Source of the DNA: Phycisphaerales bacterium UBA2402
GTDB lineage: Bacteria > Planctomycetota > Phycisphaerae > Phycisphaerales > UBA1924
Assembly (NCBI GenBank): GCA_002343715.1
Contig: DDSA01000165.1
Location: 71,442-102,721 of the forward strand
DNA: 31,280 nt
Direction of reading: 5' to 3'
Position numbers and translations under genes: made by a program. Under the pieces are notes generated by a model. It ran no database searches and was not told the DNA's origin. It saw only the letters and a program-made list of their open reading frames with translations. The stretch's first letter is position 1. Each line of letters begins with the position of its first letter. This document shows positions 1 through 7,344 of this stretch, in pieces.

Positions 1-588
1 GCACGACCTCGCCCGCAAGCCAACCCCCCCGCCAATCTCCTCTTCGAGGCCTATGCCTTTGAAGTGACCGGCGAGTGGACGCCGGGGACGCCGCTTGTCC
101 TCGACGAGGTCGCCAAGCCGCTGACCACGCTCGCCGAAAGAGCCAGGTTCCGCGCTGCAACGTTCTTCGAGCGCCTTGTGCCCAAGTCCGGAACAGGATT
201 CGGTTCCATGCGGGATGCAAACCAGTTGCGCAGCCCGTCCGACATGGTTTCGACGCTCGCATTTTTTCCCCTGCTCCCGCAGCCGGATCGTGCCAACGCA
301 GGCCTCAACCATTACATCCCCCTCCGCGCTGCGACGCACGGGTGGGACCTGGGAATGTGGTTCACGCAGCCCTGTCTCATCATCGTGGGCCGTCTGGGTG
401 GTGGCCGAGATGGTCTACCCACTCCGGTTCCGCTGACGGTTGATGGAGAGCCAGTTCCGACTTCGGGGCAGACCATCGTGCGGTGGGTGTATCCACTCCC
501 GGATGATCCTCCGGCGTTCCCGTCGGATGGGTCCGGGCCGGCCAGTCCGGAGGTGAGTCCGTCGGACGGAGAACCCCGACCACGCTGA
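1..588 (+). CDS. 3' end of an unrecognised gene (partial)
   Basis: The reading frame is open from base 1 to a TGA at 586-588, so the gene starts upstream of the window. A GTG at 64 could serve as a start, but the preceding in-frame residues (NLLFEAYAFEVTGEW) look like real protein and no Shine-Dalgarno precedes the GTG. I do not recognise the family. The visible part has a helical, charged stretch (about residues 40-65 of the fragment), a segment rich in aromatic and hydrophobic residues (HGWDLGMWF, then CLIIVGRLGG) and a proline/serine-rich tail that is probably disordered. It lies 109 bp upstream of an ABC-transporter ATPase on the same strand, so it could belong to that transporter locus, but nothing in the fragment shows this. 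It has no obvious membrane-spanning segment that would make it a permease. Confidence 0.55.
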   Translation, partial: ARPRPQANPPANLLFEAYAFEVTGEWTPGTPLVLDEVAKPLTTLAERARFRAATFFERLVPKSGTGFGSMRDANQLRSPSDMVSTLAFFPLLPQPDRANAGLNHYIPLRAATHGWDLGMWFTQPCLIIVGRLGGGRDGLPTPVPLTVDGEPVPTSGQTIVRWVYPLPDDPPAFPSDGSGPASPEVSPSDGEPRPR

Positions 589-590
589 GA

Positions 591-614
591 CCGGCGCACT
601 CTGAAGTGCTCCGG
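591..614 (+). other. Stem-loop just after the partial gene
   Basis: GCACT (596-600) pairs with AGTGC (605-609) around a CTGA loop, and flanking CCGG blocks (591-594 and 611-614) extend the stem across a single mismatch. It starts 2 bases after the stop codon. No T-run follows, so it is not a standard intrinsic terminator; it may protect the 3' end of the transcript or be chance. Confidence 0.3.
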
Positions 615-697
615 CATCGCGCACCGCCGTACGCTCGCCTTTCCCGTGTCGCAAAGAGCCTCTCCGCTCCCGTTCCAACCCGCAGGAGTTCCCGCCC

Positions 698-1660
698 GTG
701 CCGATGATCGAGACCATCAACCTGACCAAACGCTACGGTGATCTGGTCGCCCTCAACAACTTGAACCTCACGATCAACGAGGGCGACTGCTTCGGGTTCA
801 TCGGCCCAAACGGCGCGGGCAAGACCACCACTATCAAGATCCTGGCCACGCTCCTCAAGCCCAGCAGCGGACAGGCGAACATCGCCGGCCTGACCGTCGG
901 CTACCAGAACCGCAGCATCCGTCCTCTAATCGGCTACGTGCCCGATTTCATGGGTGCCTACGAGGACATGGTCGTGACCGAGTACCTCGAGTTTTTCGCC
1001 GCCGCCTACAACATCCACGGATCCCAGCGACGCAAGGTTGTCTCCGATGTGCTCGAACTGACCGACCTGGGGTACAAGGCCACAGCGGAGGTGAACAGTC
1101 TGTCAAGAGGCATGCAGCAACGGCTGGCCGTGGCCCGCGTTCTGCTCCACGATCCTCGCGTCCTCCTGATGGACGAGCCCGCCAGCGGTCTGGACCCGCG
1201 AGCCCGCATCGAAATGCGCGAACTCCTCAAGGAACTGCGAAGAATGGGCAAGACGATCCTGATCTCCAGCCACATCCTCCCGGAACTCGCGGAACTCTGC
1301 AACGTCGTCGGCATCATCGAACGCGGCAGCCTTCTCTTCAACGGCACGGTCGAGGAAGCGCTCAAGCGGGCCAAAGTCGGATACGTCCTGCACGTGAGTG
1401 TCTTGGACCGAATCGAAGAAGCCGGAAAACTCCTCACCAAACTATCGGGGGTGAAAAAAGTCGCCCTCGCGAACGAGGACAAACCCGATGGCAAAGTCGG
1501 CAAAGTGCTCCACGTCACGTACGACGAGGCCGCCGGATCATCGGCCACCGATATCCCCAACGTGCTGGTCAACAACGGATTCCGAGTGACCAAGTTCACC
1601 GAGGAGCCGGTCAACCTCGAAACAGCGTTCATGCGGCTCACCAAGGGGCTGGTTCAGTAG
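698..1660 (+). CDS. ABC transporter ATP-binding protein (CcmA/NatA type)
   Basis: This 320-residue protein is an ATPase subunit of an ABC transporter, powering transport by a membrane permease that is not visible here. The nucleotide-binding domain fills about residues 3-215. It has Walker A GPNGAGKT (36-43), a signature-like LSRGMQ (135-140, with R instead of the usual G), Walker B VLLMDE (155-160) and the H-loop His192. About 100 further residues form a C-terminal accessory domain common in ABC-2 exporter ATPases. The GTG at 698 was chosen because AGGAG lies at 684-688, nine bases upstream; the ATG at 704 is the alternative. The permease partner may lie upstream of the window. Export substrate is unknown. 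Family assignment is secure. Confidence 0.93.
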   Translation: MPMIETINLTKRYGDLVALNNLNLTINEGDCFGFIGPNGAGKTTTIKILATLLKPSSGQANIAGLTVGYQNRSIRPLIGYVPDFMGAYEDMVVTEYLEFFAAAYNIHGSQRRKVVSDVLELTDLGYKATAEVNSLSRGMQQRLAVARVLLHDPRVLLMDEPASGLDPRARIEMRELLKELRRMGKTILISSHILPELAELCNVVGIIERGSLLFNGTVEEALKRAKVGYVLHVSVLDRIEEAGKLLTKLSGVKKVALANEDKPDGKVGKVLHVTYDEAAGSSATDIPNVLVNNGFRVTKFTEEPVNLETAFMRLTKGLVQ

Positions 1661-1757
1661 CGTAGCGTCTGGATCCTCGACTGGAACAGCGCTTTCAGGT
1701 CACATTTCATCAATACGCCCCGCTCAAAGAATCTGTGAAGATTATTGCTAATTGATC

Positions 1758-1785
1758 TTGCATCGGGCCTGTAACTTGTTATTCT
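1758..1785 (+). promoter_or_regulatory. Candidate promoter of the secreted protease gene
   Basis: TTGCAT (1758-1763) and TATTCT (1780-1785) are separated by 16 bases in an AT-rich stretch that contrasts with its surroundings. A start site near 1792 would give a leader of about 73 nt that begins with the stem-loops at 1793-1829. The -35 match is poor, so this is a tentative call. Confidence 0.4.
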
Positions 1786-1792
1786 GGTGAAA

Positions 1793-1829
1793 GTGGGCGG
1801 TCTTCCCCGCCCGCACACCGTGGCGGTGT
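1793..1829 (+). promoter_or_regulatory. Two tandem stem-loops in the protease leader
   Basis: GTGGGCGG (1793-1800) pairs with CCGCCCGC (1807-1814) across a 6-base loop, with one G-U pair. Immediately after, ACACCG (1815-1820) pairs with CGGTGT (1824-1829) around TGG. Both lie upstream of the Shine-Dalgarno (about 1848-1855). If transcription starts near 1792 the mRNA would begin in a stem, an arrangement that can stabilise transcripts. The regulatory role is inferred. Confidence 0.4.
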
Positions 1830-1864
1830 TGCCACGCGCTTCGTGGAAGAGAGGAACCAAACAC

Positions 1865-4708
1865 ATGAGAAATCGCCAGTTGATCGCGTACATCGCGGCC
1901 GCCGTCTTGTGTACGTCGGGCGCGTTCGCCCAGTCCACACTCGAACACCCTGTCGGGCAACGCCTTCCGTATTTCTACGACTCTGGTTCGAACGACAACC
2001 CCGCCGCAAAGCTCATCCCGATCGATGTCTTTGAAGTTCACATGCCCAACGCGGCCTGGATCCGCGTTCACTTCGATGTCGCCTCGCTCCCACCCGGGAG
2101 TTATGCGCAACTGACATCCGTGCGAGACGGCGAGACCCAGCGACTCGATGCGGCCGCCATGGCGATGTGGAGCAACGGCTCGGCCTATTTCAACGGCGAT
2201 ACCGTGGTCGTCGAACTCTTCGCCGGCCCCGGAACCGTCGGCAACCGCCTCAACGTCAAGTCCATCGAGGCCGAGTTTAATGCCCAGCCTGTCGGCGACC
2301 CCGGCATTTGCGGCATCTGCGGCACCGATGACCGCGTCCAGACCAACATGCTCTGGTCCGGGCGCATCATGCCCGTGGGGTGCACGGGCAGTGTGTACTG
2401 CCAGGGCAACGGCATGGTTTCCGCCGGTCACTGTTTCACCGGCGGCAACGCTCAGGTCATGCACTTCAACGTGCCCAACTCGACCTCCGGGTGCGCCACG
2501 GTAGCCCCGCCCGTCGATGACCAGTTCCCCATCCTCCCCGGTGCCCAGTTCGTCAACGGCGGCCCGGGCAACGACTGGGCGGCCTATCAGGTCGGAACAA
2601 ACGGCCTCGGCCAGACCCCCTTCGTTCGTTACGGACAGTTCCGCCCGCTCGCGGCCGCCCCCGCGGCCAACGGCGCAGCGACCAACATGTGGGGCTACGG
2701 GCTTGATACCAACTGTGTCCGCAGCCAGACGCAGCAACTGAGTTCCGGCAACATCACGGCGCTTTACTCGAACGCCTACGAGATGAACAACGATGTCCGA
2801 GGCGGCAACTCCGGCTCGGGGTTCCTCAACGCGAACAACGAAATCATCGGCATCGTGACCCACTGCCGGGTCGGATGCCCGAACGTCTCCCAGCGGATCG
2901 ACCTGCCCGCGTTTGTCGCGGCCCGGGCCGCGGTCGGGTGTGCGCCCCCATCGACGCCGGCCAACGATAACTGCCCCAACGCCGCGGTCATCGGGCTGGG
3001 AACGGTCAACGGCAGCACGGTGACGGCGACAGTTGATGGAACAGCCCCTTGCGGAAGTTCATCAACCACGGCGGACATCTGGTACCGCTTCACACCGAAC
3101 TGCGGTGGAACGTACCGTTTCGCAACCTGCGGCGCCGGCACCAACTACGACACGGTGCTTTCAATCCACGACGGGTGCCCGACAACAGGTGCTTCCCTCG
3201 CTTGCAACGACGACGCGTGCACAAACGGTTCAGGGGCATTCCGAGCTTCTCAGATTGACCTCGCGCTCACAGCAGGAACTCCGTACTGGATCCGTGTCAG
3301 CGGATTCAACGGTCTCCGCGGGGCATTCGCATTGACCGTTTCGGCGGTGACGCTCAATGCTCCGCCCGCCAATGACGCCTGCGCTGCGGCCACATCCATC
3401 GGCCTCGGTGCCACCAACGGCTCCACCTACTGCGCCACGACCGACGGTTCCACCAACTGCGGCTTCCAGGTCGCCAACGACGTGTGGTACAGCTTCACGC
3501 CCTCATGCGCCGGCACCTACACCTTCGACACCTGCGCCGATGCGAACTTCGACACCGTGGTCTCCGTCCACAGCGGCTGCCCCGGCACGACGGGGAACCA
3601 ACTCGGGTGCAACGATGATGCCTGCGCAGGGCTTCGCTCACGCGTCAGTGTGAACCTCGCCGCGGGCACGACCTACCTCATCCGCGTCGGAGGCTACTTT
3701 GGAGCCTACGGAAACTTCACCCTGACGGTCACCCGCGGGGCGGACACGTTCCCCGCGAACGACGCCTGTGAGAACGCTACGCCGGTCGGCTTGGGAACCG
3801 TCAACGGCAGCACCATCTGCGCCACCAACGACGGCTCGGCCAACTGCGCCGCCTCCGCGGCATCGCCCGATGTCTGGTACGTCTTTGTCCCCGATTGCAC
3901 GGCCTTCTACGAGTTCAACACACTCGGAAACTCGAACTACGACACCGCGCTCTCCGTGCACACCGGCTGCCCCGGCACCATCGCCAACCAGATCGCCTGC
4001 GATGATGATTCCGCCGGTGGGTTGCTGTCTCGCATCGTTGTTCAACTCACCGCGGGAACCCGCTACTACGTCCGTGTCAACGGATTCTTCAACCGCACCG
4101 GCAACTTCCAGCTCAATATCGGCAACCTGCCCAACAACGACTGCGCTCGCCCGATCCAGGTCTTCGACGGCACCGTGGGCTTCAGCAACCGTGGCGCAAC
4201 CACCGACGGCGTGCCTGATGGTCTCTGCACCGATGTGGCATCCAATCAACAGGTAAACCAGGACGTCTGGTTCTTCTACTATGCCACATGTGACGGCGTC
4301 GTCCGCGTGGACACGTGCGGGTCCTCTTTCGACACCAAACTCGCCGTCTACAGCAACTACAACTGCCCCACGAACGCGGCCCCGCTCGGCTGCAACGATG
4401 ATTCGTGCGGACTGCAGTCCGCAGTGACGTTCAACGCCACCGCGGGCTCCTTCTACCAGATCCGCGTCGGTGGGTACTTGACACGCACCGGGTGCGGCGT
4501 CCTCAACATCGCCTGCACGCCCGGCGAAGGCTGCCCCGGTTGCGCGGCGGACTTCAACCAGGACGGCGGCATCGACGGTGCCGACGTCGGCGCGTTCTAC
4601 GACGTGTGGGAGGCCGGCGAGTCCTGCGGCGATGTCAACCAGGACGGCGGCATCGACGGTGCCGATGTGGACTACTTCTTCAGCGTCTGGGAGCAAGGCG
4701 GTTGCTGA
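1865..4708 (+). CDS. Secreted trypsin-like serine protease with four repeats and a dockerin-like tail
   Basis: The 947-residue product starts at ATG 1865, behind GAGAGGAA (1848-1855). It begins with a signal peptide (MRNRQLIAYIAAAVLC, probable cleavage after AFA). An N-terminal domain precedes a chymotrypsin-fold peptidase. The likely triad is His189 (SAGHC), Asp237 (GNDWA) and Ser316 (GGNSGSG, a variant of GDSGGP). Four repeats of about 130 residues begin near residues 366, 502, 631 and 756. Each carries a DxWYxF motif, a GCP turn, a CNDD or CDDD turn, and an AGTxYxIRV strand, resembling pre-peptidase C-terminal beta-sandwich domains. The tail (about residues 896-947) has two complete EF-hand loops of dockerin type and ends in Cys. 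Many paired cysteines fit an extracytoplasmic location. Substrate is unknown. The gene stands alone and ends at a strong terminator. Confidence 0.9.
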   Translation: MRNRQLIAYIAAAVLCTSGAFAQSTLEHPVGQRLPYFYDSGSNDNPAAKLIPIDVFEVHMPNAAWIRVHFDVASLPPGSYAQLTSVRDGETQRLDAAAMAMWSNGSAYFNGDTVVVELFAGPGTVGNRLNVKSIEAEFNAQPVGDPGICGICGTDDRVQTNMLWSGRIMPVGCTGSVYCQGNGMVSAGHCFTGGNAQVMHFNVPNSTSGCATVAPPVDDQFPILPGAQFVNGGPGNDWAAYQVGTNGLGQTPFVRYGQFRPLAAAPAANGAATNMWGYGLDTNCVRSQTQQLSSGNITALYSNAYEMNNDVRGGNSGSGFLNANNEIIGIVTHCRVGCPNVSQRIDLPAFVAARAAVGCAPPSTPANDNCPNAAVIGLGTVNGSTVTATVDGTAPCGSSSTTADIWYRFTPNCGGTYRFATCGAGTNYDTVLSIHDGCPTTGASLACNDDACTNGSGAFRASQIDLALTAGTPYWIRVSGFNGLRGAFALTVSAVTLNAPPANDACAAATSIGLGATNGSTYCATTDGSTNCGFQVANDVWYSFTPSCAGTYTFDTCADANFDTVVSVHSGCPGTTGNQLGCNDDACAGLRSRVSVNLAAGTTYLIRVGGYFGAYGNFTLTVTRGADTFPANDACENATPVGLGTVNGSTICATNDGSANCAASAASPDVWYVFVPDCTAFYEFNTLGNSNYDTALSVHTGCPGTIANQIACDDDSAGGLLSRIVVQLTAGTRYYVRVNGFFNRTGNFQLNIGNLPNNDCARPIQVFDGTVGFSNRGATTDGVPDGLCTDVASNQQVNQDVWFFYYATCDGVVRVDTCGSSFDTKLAVYSNYNCPTNAAPLGCNDDSCGLQSAVTFNATAGSFYQIRVGGYLTRTGCGVLNIACTPGEGCPGCAADFNQDGGIDGADVGAFYDVWEAGESCGDVNQDGGIDGADVDYFFSVWEQGGC
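4556..4665 (+). repeat. Direct repeat encoding the two EF-hand loops of the protease tail
   Basis: A 29-base unit at 4556-4584 recurs exactly at 4637-4665, offset by 81 bases (27 codons). Each copy encodes NQDGGIDGAD. The near-identity at DNA level suggests recent duplication or gene conversion of the EF-hand loop. A related but diverged pair ends the gene at 8569-10062. Confidence 0.85.
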
Positions 4709-4749
4709 TCCACAGCCAACCCTGCTGTTGACCTGATCGTTCGTTTCGA

Positions 4750-4777
4750 GACCCCGGCGACAACGCCGGGGTCTTTT
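4750..4777 (+). terminator. Rho-independent terminator, possibly bidirectional
   Basis: GACCCCGGCG (4750-4759) pairs perfectly with CGCCGGGGTC (4764-4773) around an ACAA loop and is followed by TTTT (4774-4777). It lies 41 bases after the protease stop codon. The convergent hydantoinase gene ends at 4784, so the same stem would also form in its transcript, although the A-run needed on that side is absent. Confidence 0.88.
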
Positions 4778-4783
4778 CATGCG

Positions 4784-6190
4784 CTAACACCGCGAAGTAT
4801 GAGTTGATGAGGTGCAGAGCCGCGGCACCAGCCTGCCCTGTCCGGCAACCCCGGTGACCCGCCCCTGTTCGACCATCACGGCTCCACGAACCGAGACATA
4901 CGAAGCCCGTCCCTTCACCTCCCACCCTTCGAATGCGCTGTAATCTGTCGCCATGTGGTGAGTCTTGGCCGAGATCGTCCCCCGGTAGGTCGGGTCATAC
5001 ACCACCAGGTCCGCGTCCGCTCCCGGCGAGATCACGCCCTTTCCCTTGAGGCCGAAGATCCTCGCCGCGGCGGTGCTCGCAGCCTTCACAAATGTGTGCA
5101 GATCGATCCGTCCTGTGCAGACGCCGTGGGTGTAGAGAAGATCAACCCGGTTCTCCACGCTGGGAATCCCGTTGGGTATCTTGGTGAAGTCACCCTTCCC
5201 CATGGACTTCTGGCTCTCAAAGTCAAAGGGCGCGTGGTCCGTCGCCACCGTGCTGATGTTGCCCGCCCGCAGCGAATCCCACATCGGTGCCTGTTGCGCG
5301 GCATCCCTCAGCGGAGGGGACATCACGTATTTGGCCCCCTCGAACCCGGCTTTGCGTGCGAACGACTCGTCCAGGATCAGGTGTGGAAGCACCACCTCGA
5401 TCCACCCGTTCACCCCCCGCGAGAAGCCCCGCACCGCTTCCGCAACCGCCTCCCGGCATGACGTGTGCACGATGTAGACGCTCGCTCCGGTGAGCTCCGC
5501 GAACGTCATCAGGTGCTGCACCCCCTCGGCCTCGACCCGAACCGGGCGGCTGGTCTCGTGATACTCCGGCCCGGTGTGTCCCGCCGCGATCAACTCGGCC
5601 TGCCGCTCCGCCACCAGCGTTTCATTCTCGCAGTGCGCGGTGACGACCACCCCGAGTTCCTTCGCCAGCCGAAGCGTGCGGTACAACTCCCGATCATCCA
5701 CCCCCAGCGCGCCCTTGTACGCGAGGAAGACCTTGAACGAGGTAATCCCGCGCCCGACAATCTCACGCAACTGCCTCTCGGCGAGGTCATCGAAACGGGT
5801 CACGCCCATGTGGAAGGAGTAGTCACACGAGGCAACCCCCCGCGCTTTGCTCAGCCAGGTCTCGAACGCCGCGAGCGGCTCTTCCGCTTTGCCGGGGCAG
5901 ATCATCTCGATGAGCGTGGTCGTCCCGCCCGCCAGCGCGGCACGCGATGCAGTCTCCCACGTGTCCTTCGCGTACGTGCCCATGAAGGGCAGATAGACGT
6001 GGACATGCGGGTCGATGAAGCCGGGAAAGACAAAGTGCCCGGCCGCGTCGATCACCCTCACCCCCGATGGCAGTCCGCCCGGGTTGATGCCCCGCTCGAT
6101 CCGCGTGATCGTCTCCCCTTCACAATAAATATCCGCGTGATAGTCGTCGGTGGCGGTGACGATGCGTCCGTTCTTGATAAGCAGCGGCAT
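4784..6190 (-). CDS. hydA: Dihydropyrimidinase / D-hydantoinase
   Basis: The 468-residue protein belongs to the cyclic amidohydrolases that open dihydropyrimidine or hydantoin rings, using two metal ions in the cytoplasm. All canonical ligands are visible: His62 and His64 (DPHVHV), the carboxylated lysine Lys153 (SFKVFLAYKG, also giving the conserved Tyr158), His186 (TAHCENE), His242 (IVHTSC) and Asp318 (TDHAPF). Spacing between these residues matches characterised D-hydantoinases with an offset of about three residues. The ATG at 6190 was chosen over an upstream in-frame start because GAGG lies about eight bases upstream and MPLLIKNG is the typical N-terminus. It converges on the protease gene and diverges from the gene at 6289. 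No other pyrimidine-degradation gene is nearby, so the true substrate is uncertain. Confidence 0.93.
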   Translation of the reverse strand: MPLLIKNGRIVTATDDYHADIYCEGETITRIERGINPGGLPSGVRVIDAAGHFVFPGFIDPHVHVYLPFMGTYAKDTWETASRAALAGGTTTLIEMICPGKAEEPLAAFETWLSKARGVASCDYSFHMGVTRFDDLAERQLREIVGRGITSFKVFLAYKGALGVDDRELYRTLRLAKELGVVVTAHCENETLVAERQAELIAAGHTGPEYHETSRPVRVEAEGVQHLMTFAELTGASVYIVHTSCREAVAEAVRGFSRGVNGWIEVVLPHLILDESFARKAGFEGAKYVMSPPLRDAAQQAPMWDSLRAGNISTVATDHAPFDFESQKSMGKGDFTKIPNGIPSVENRVDLLYTHGVCTGRIDLHTFVKAASTAAARIFGLKGKGVISPGADADLVVYDPTYRGTISAKTHHMATDYSAFEGWEVKGRASYVSVRGAVMVEQGRVTGVAGQGRLVPRLCTSSTHTSRC

Positions 6191-6288
6191 GGAAGAACCT
6201 CGTGATGCAACCCGCTCGAAGGCACGGGCCGCGGGCGGCACAGCCCGCATCAGCCCGGAGCCTCCGGGGGTGCCACAATACGCCGCTC

Positions 6289-6978
6289 ATGCCTACCACC
6301 GATGCAAACGGCCTTCCCCGTCTCCCCGGCCGGATGGTCCTGCGCACCGATCCAGACCGAGCGATCGATGCCCTCCTCGCCGACCTCTTCATCCACGCCA
6401 ACAACTGCGTCCGCGCCTTCGGGGATTTTCACCTCGCCGTCTCGGCCACCCCGGCCTCCGAGCCGGCCCTCATGCGTCTGATGTACGACCCGCCCTACCG
6501 CGAGTTCCCCTGGAAGCGCACACGCCTCTGGATGGTGGATGAACTCGACCTGCCCGCCGAGCACCCCGACCTCAGAGGGCCGAGGCTGGCCGAGACACTC
6601 GTCGCCCTCTCGGGCCTGCCCGAGTCTCAGTTCCATCCGATCGAGTACGCCGACACGGTTGAAGCATACAGACGGCTGCTCGGTGAACACCTCGGCTGGC
6701 GCGAAAAAGGACACGACCGACTCGACTTTGTGTTCCTGACCGTCGAGCCGGATGGTGAACTGTCGGGGGTGGGTGAATCTCCCGTGCCCCGTGTGGTGAT
6801 CCCGCCGGAGTTCATCCGCAGCGCCAGATTTGTGGCGGTGTTCGCCCCCGGGCCGGATGTCAACTCCGCGGTCGCGGGTCTCGCCGCACGCGCCCGAGAT
6901 GGGACACTCGGTCTTGCACCCGTGGGCGGCGAACTCGCCTGGTACGTCGCGGTCGATCCGCTCAAGGGAGAAGAATGA
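6289..6978 (+). CDS. 6-phosphogluconolactonase-like protein, active-site residues lost
   Basis: The 229-residue protein resembles the 6-phosphogluconolactonase/glucosamine-6-phosphate isomerase family across its length. Family landmarks appear in order but altered. The SGGSTP loop is SATPASEP (52-59). The WxxxDER motif is WMVDEL (81-86), followed by the typical HPD. The GxDGHxxSLFP segment that carries the catalytic His is EPDGELSG (153-160), without the His and followed by a shortened loop. It is therefore doubtful that it hydrolyses 6-phosphogluconolactone; a ligand-binding or different role is possible. The ATG at 6289 gives the family's usual length, but no Shine-Dalgarno is seen. Its stop overlaps the next gene's start (ATGA), so the two are translationally coupled. 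No glucose-6-phosphate dehydrogenase gene is nearby. Confidence 0.75.
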   Translation: MPTTDANGLPRLPGRMVLRTDPDRAIDALLADLFIHANNCVRAFGDFHLAVSATPASEPALMRLMYDPPYREFPWKRTRLWMVDELDLPAEHPDLRGPRLAETLVALSGLPESQFHPIEYADTVEAYRRLLGEHLGWREKGHDRLDFVFLTVEPDGELSGVGESPVPRVVIPPEFIRSARFVAVFAPGPDVNSAVAGLAARARDGTLGLAPVGGELAWYVAVDPLKGEE

Positions 6979-7316
6979 AAGGTCGCTCCGTGAGTCTTTC
7001 GTACACCGTTATCGCGTGTCTGCCTGACGAACAGATGTGCGATGAGTACGTGCGCTGGCTCGTGAACGGCCATATTGATGCGGTCGTCGCTGGCGGCGCG
7101 ATCCGTGCCGAGGTTGTGCGGATCGTTGATCCCCTCCGCCCGTTCCGGGTCGAATCCCGATACGAGTTCCCGGATCGTGATGCCTTCGACCATTACGTGC
7201 AGCAGACCGCGCCCGCGCTGCGGACCGATGGCATTCGTCGATTCCCACCCGAGTCCGGCGTGACGTTCGAGCGAAGGGTGGGCGAGTTCGTGGGCCGCGC
7301 ATCATCCGGGTCGTGA
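6975..7316 (+). CDS. DUF4286 family protein
   Basis: A 113-residue soluble protein with the look of the DUF4286 family: a ferredoxin-like small domain with an N-terminal strand (SLSYTVIACL), a helix ending YVRWLVNGHI, a central strand pair ending YEF, and the conserved APALRTDGIRRFP segment near the C-terminus. The function of the family is not known. ATG 6975 overlaps the preceding TGA in an ATGA junction, pointing to translational coupling. A GTG at 6990 is an alternative start that would place the first strand at the N-terminus, as is usual for the family. It is followed 28 bases later by the dihydrouridine synthase gene. Confidence 0.8.
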   Translation: MKGRSVSLSYTVIACLPDEQMCDEYVRWLVNGHIDAVVAGGAIRAEVVRIVDPLRPFRVESRYEFPDRDAFDHYVQQTAPALRTDGIRRFPPESGVTFERRVGEFVGRASSGS

Positions 7317-7332
7317 GACCCCCCGATGCTCA

Positions 7333-7338
7333 TACAAT
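7333..7338 (+). promoter_or_regulatory. Candidate -10 box for leaderless dus transcript
   Basis: TACAAT (7333-7338) ends six bases before the ATG at 7345, so transcription from it would begin at or next to the start codon. No Shine-Dalgarno is present and no convincing -35 element is seen. Confidence 0.45.
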
Positions 7339-7344
7339 CATCCG

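Noticed and set aside
1748..2863. 371-codon minus-strand frame opposite the protease
   Set aside because: Shadow of the protease gene, which has a signal peptide, catalytic triad and Shine-Dalgarno.
2960..4500. Regularly spaced repeats that could suggest a CRISPR or satellite array
   Set aside because: The period is about 390 bases in frame, the copies are diverged at DNA level, and they encode protein domains of the protease.
4556..4708. Evidence for a cellulosome (dockerin modules)
   Set aside because: No cohesin or scaffoldin is in the window, and the catalytic domains are a protease and an SGNH hydrolase. The tail alone does not support a cellulosome.
3638..4780. 380-codon minus-strand frame opposite the protease repeats
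   Set aside because: Repetitive only because it mirrors the repeats; the terminator and family motifs support the plus-strand gene.
5465..6205. 246-codon plus-strand frame opposite the hydantoinase
   Set aside because: Antisense of a gene with a full set of metal ligands; no recognisable motif on the plus strand.
6289..6978. Functional 6-phosphogluconolactonase (pgl)
   Set aside because: The catalytic His and phosphate-loop residues are absent and no glucose-6-phosphate dehydrogenase gene is adjacent, so the enzymatic name was not given.
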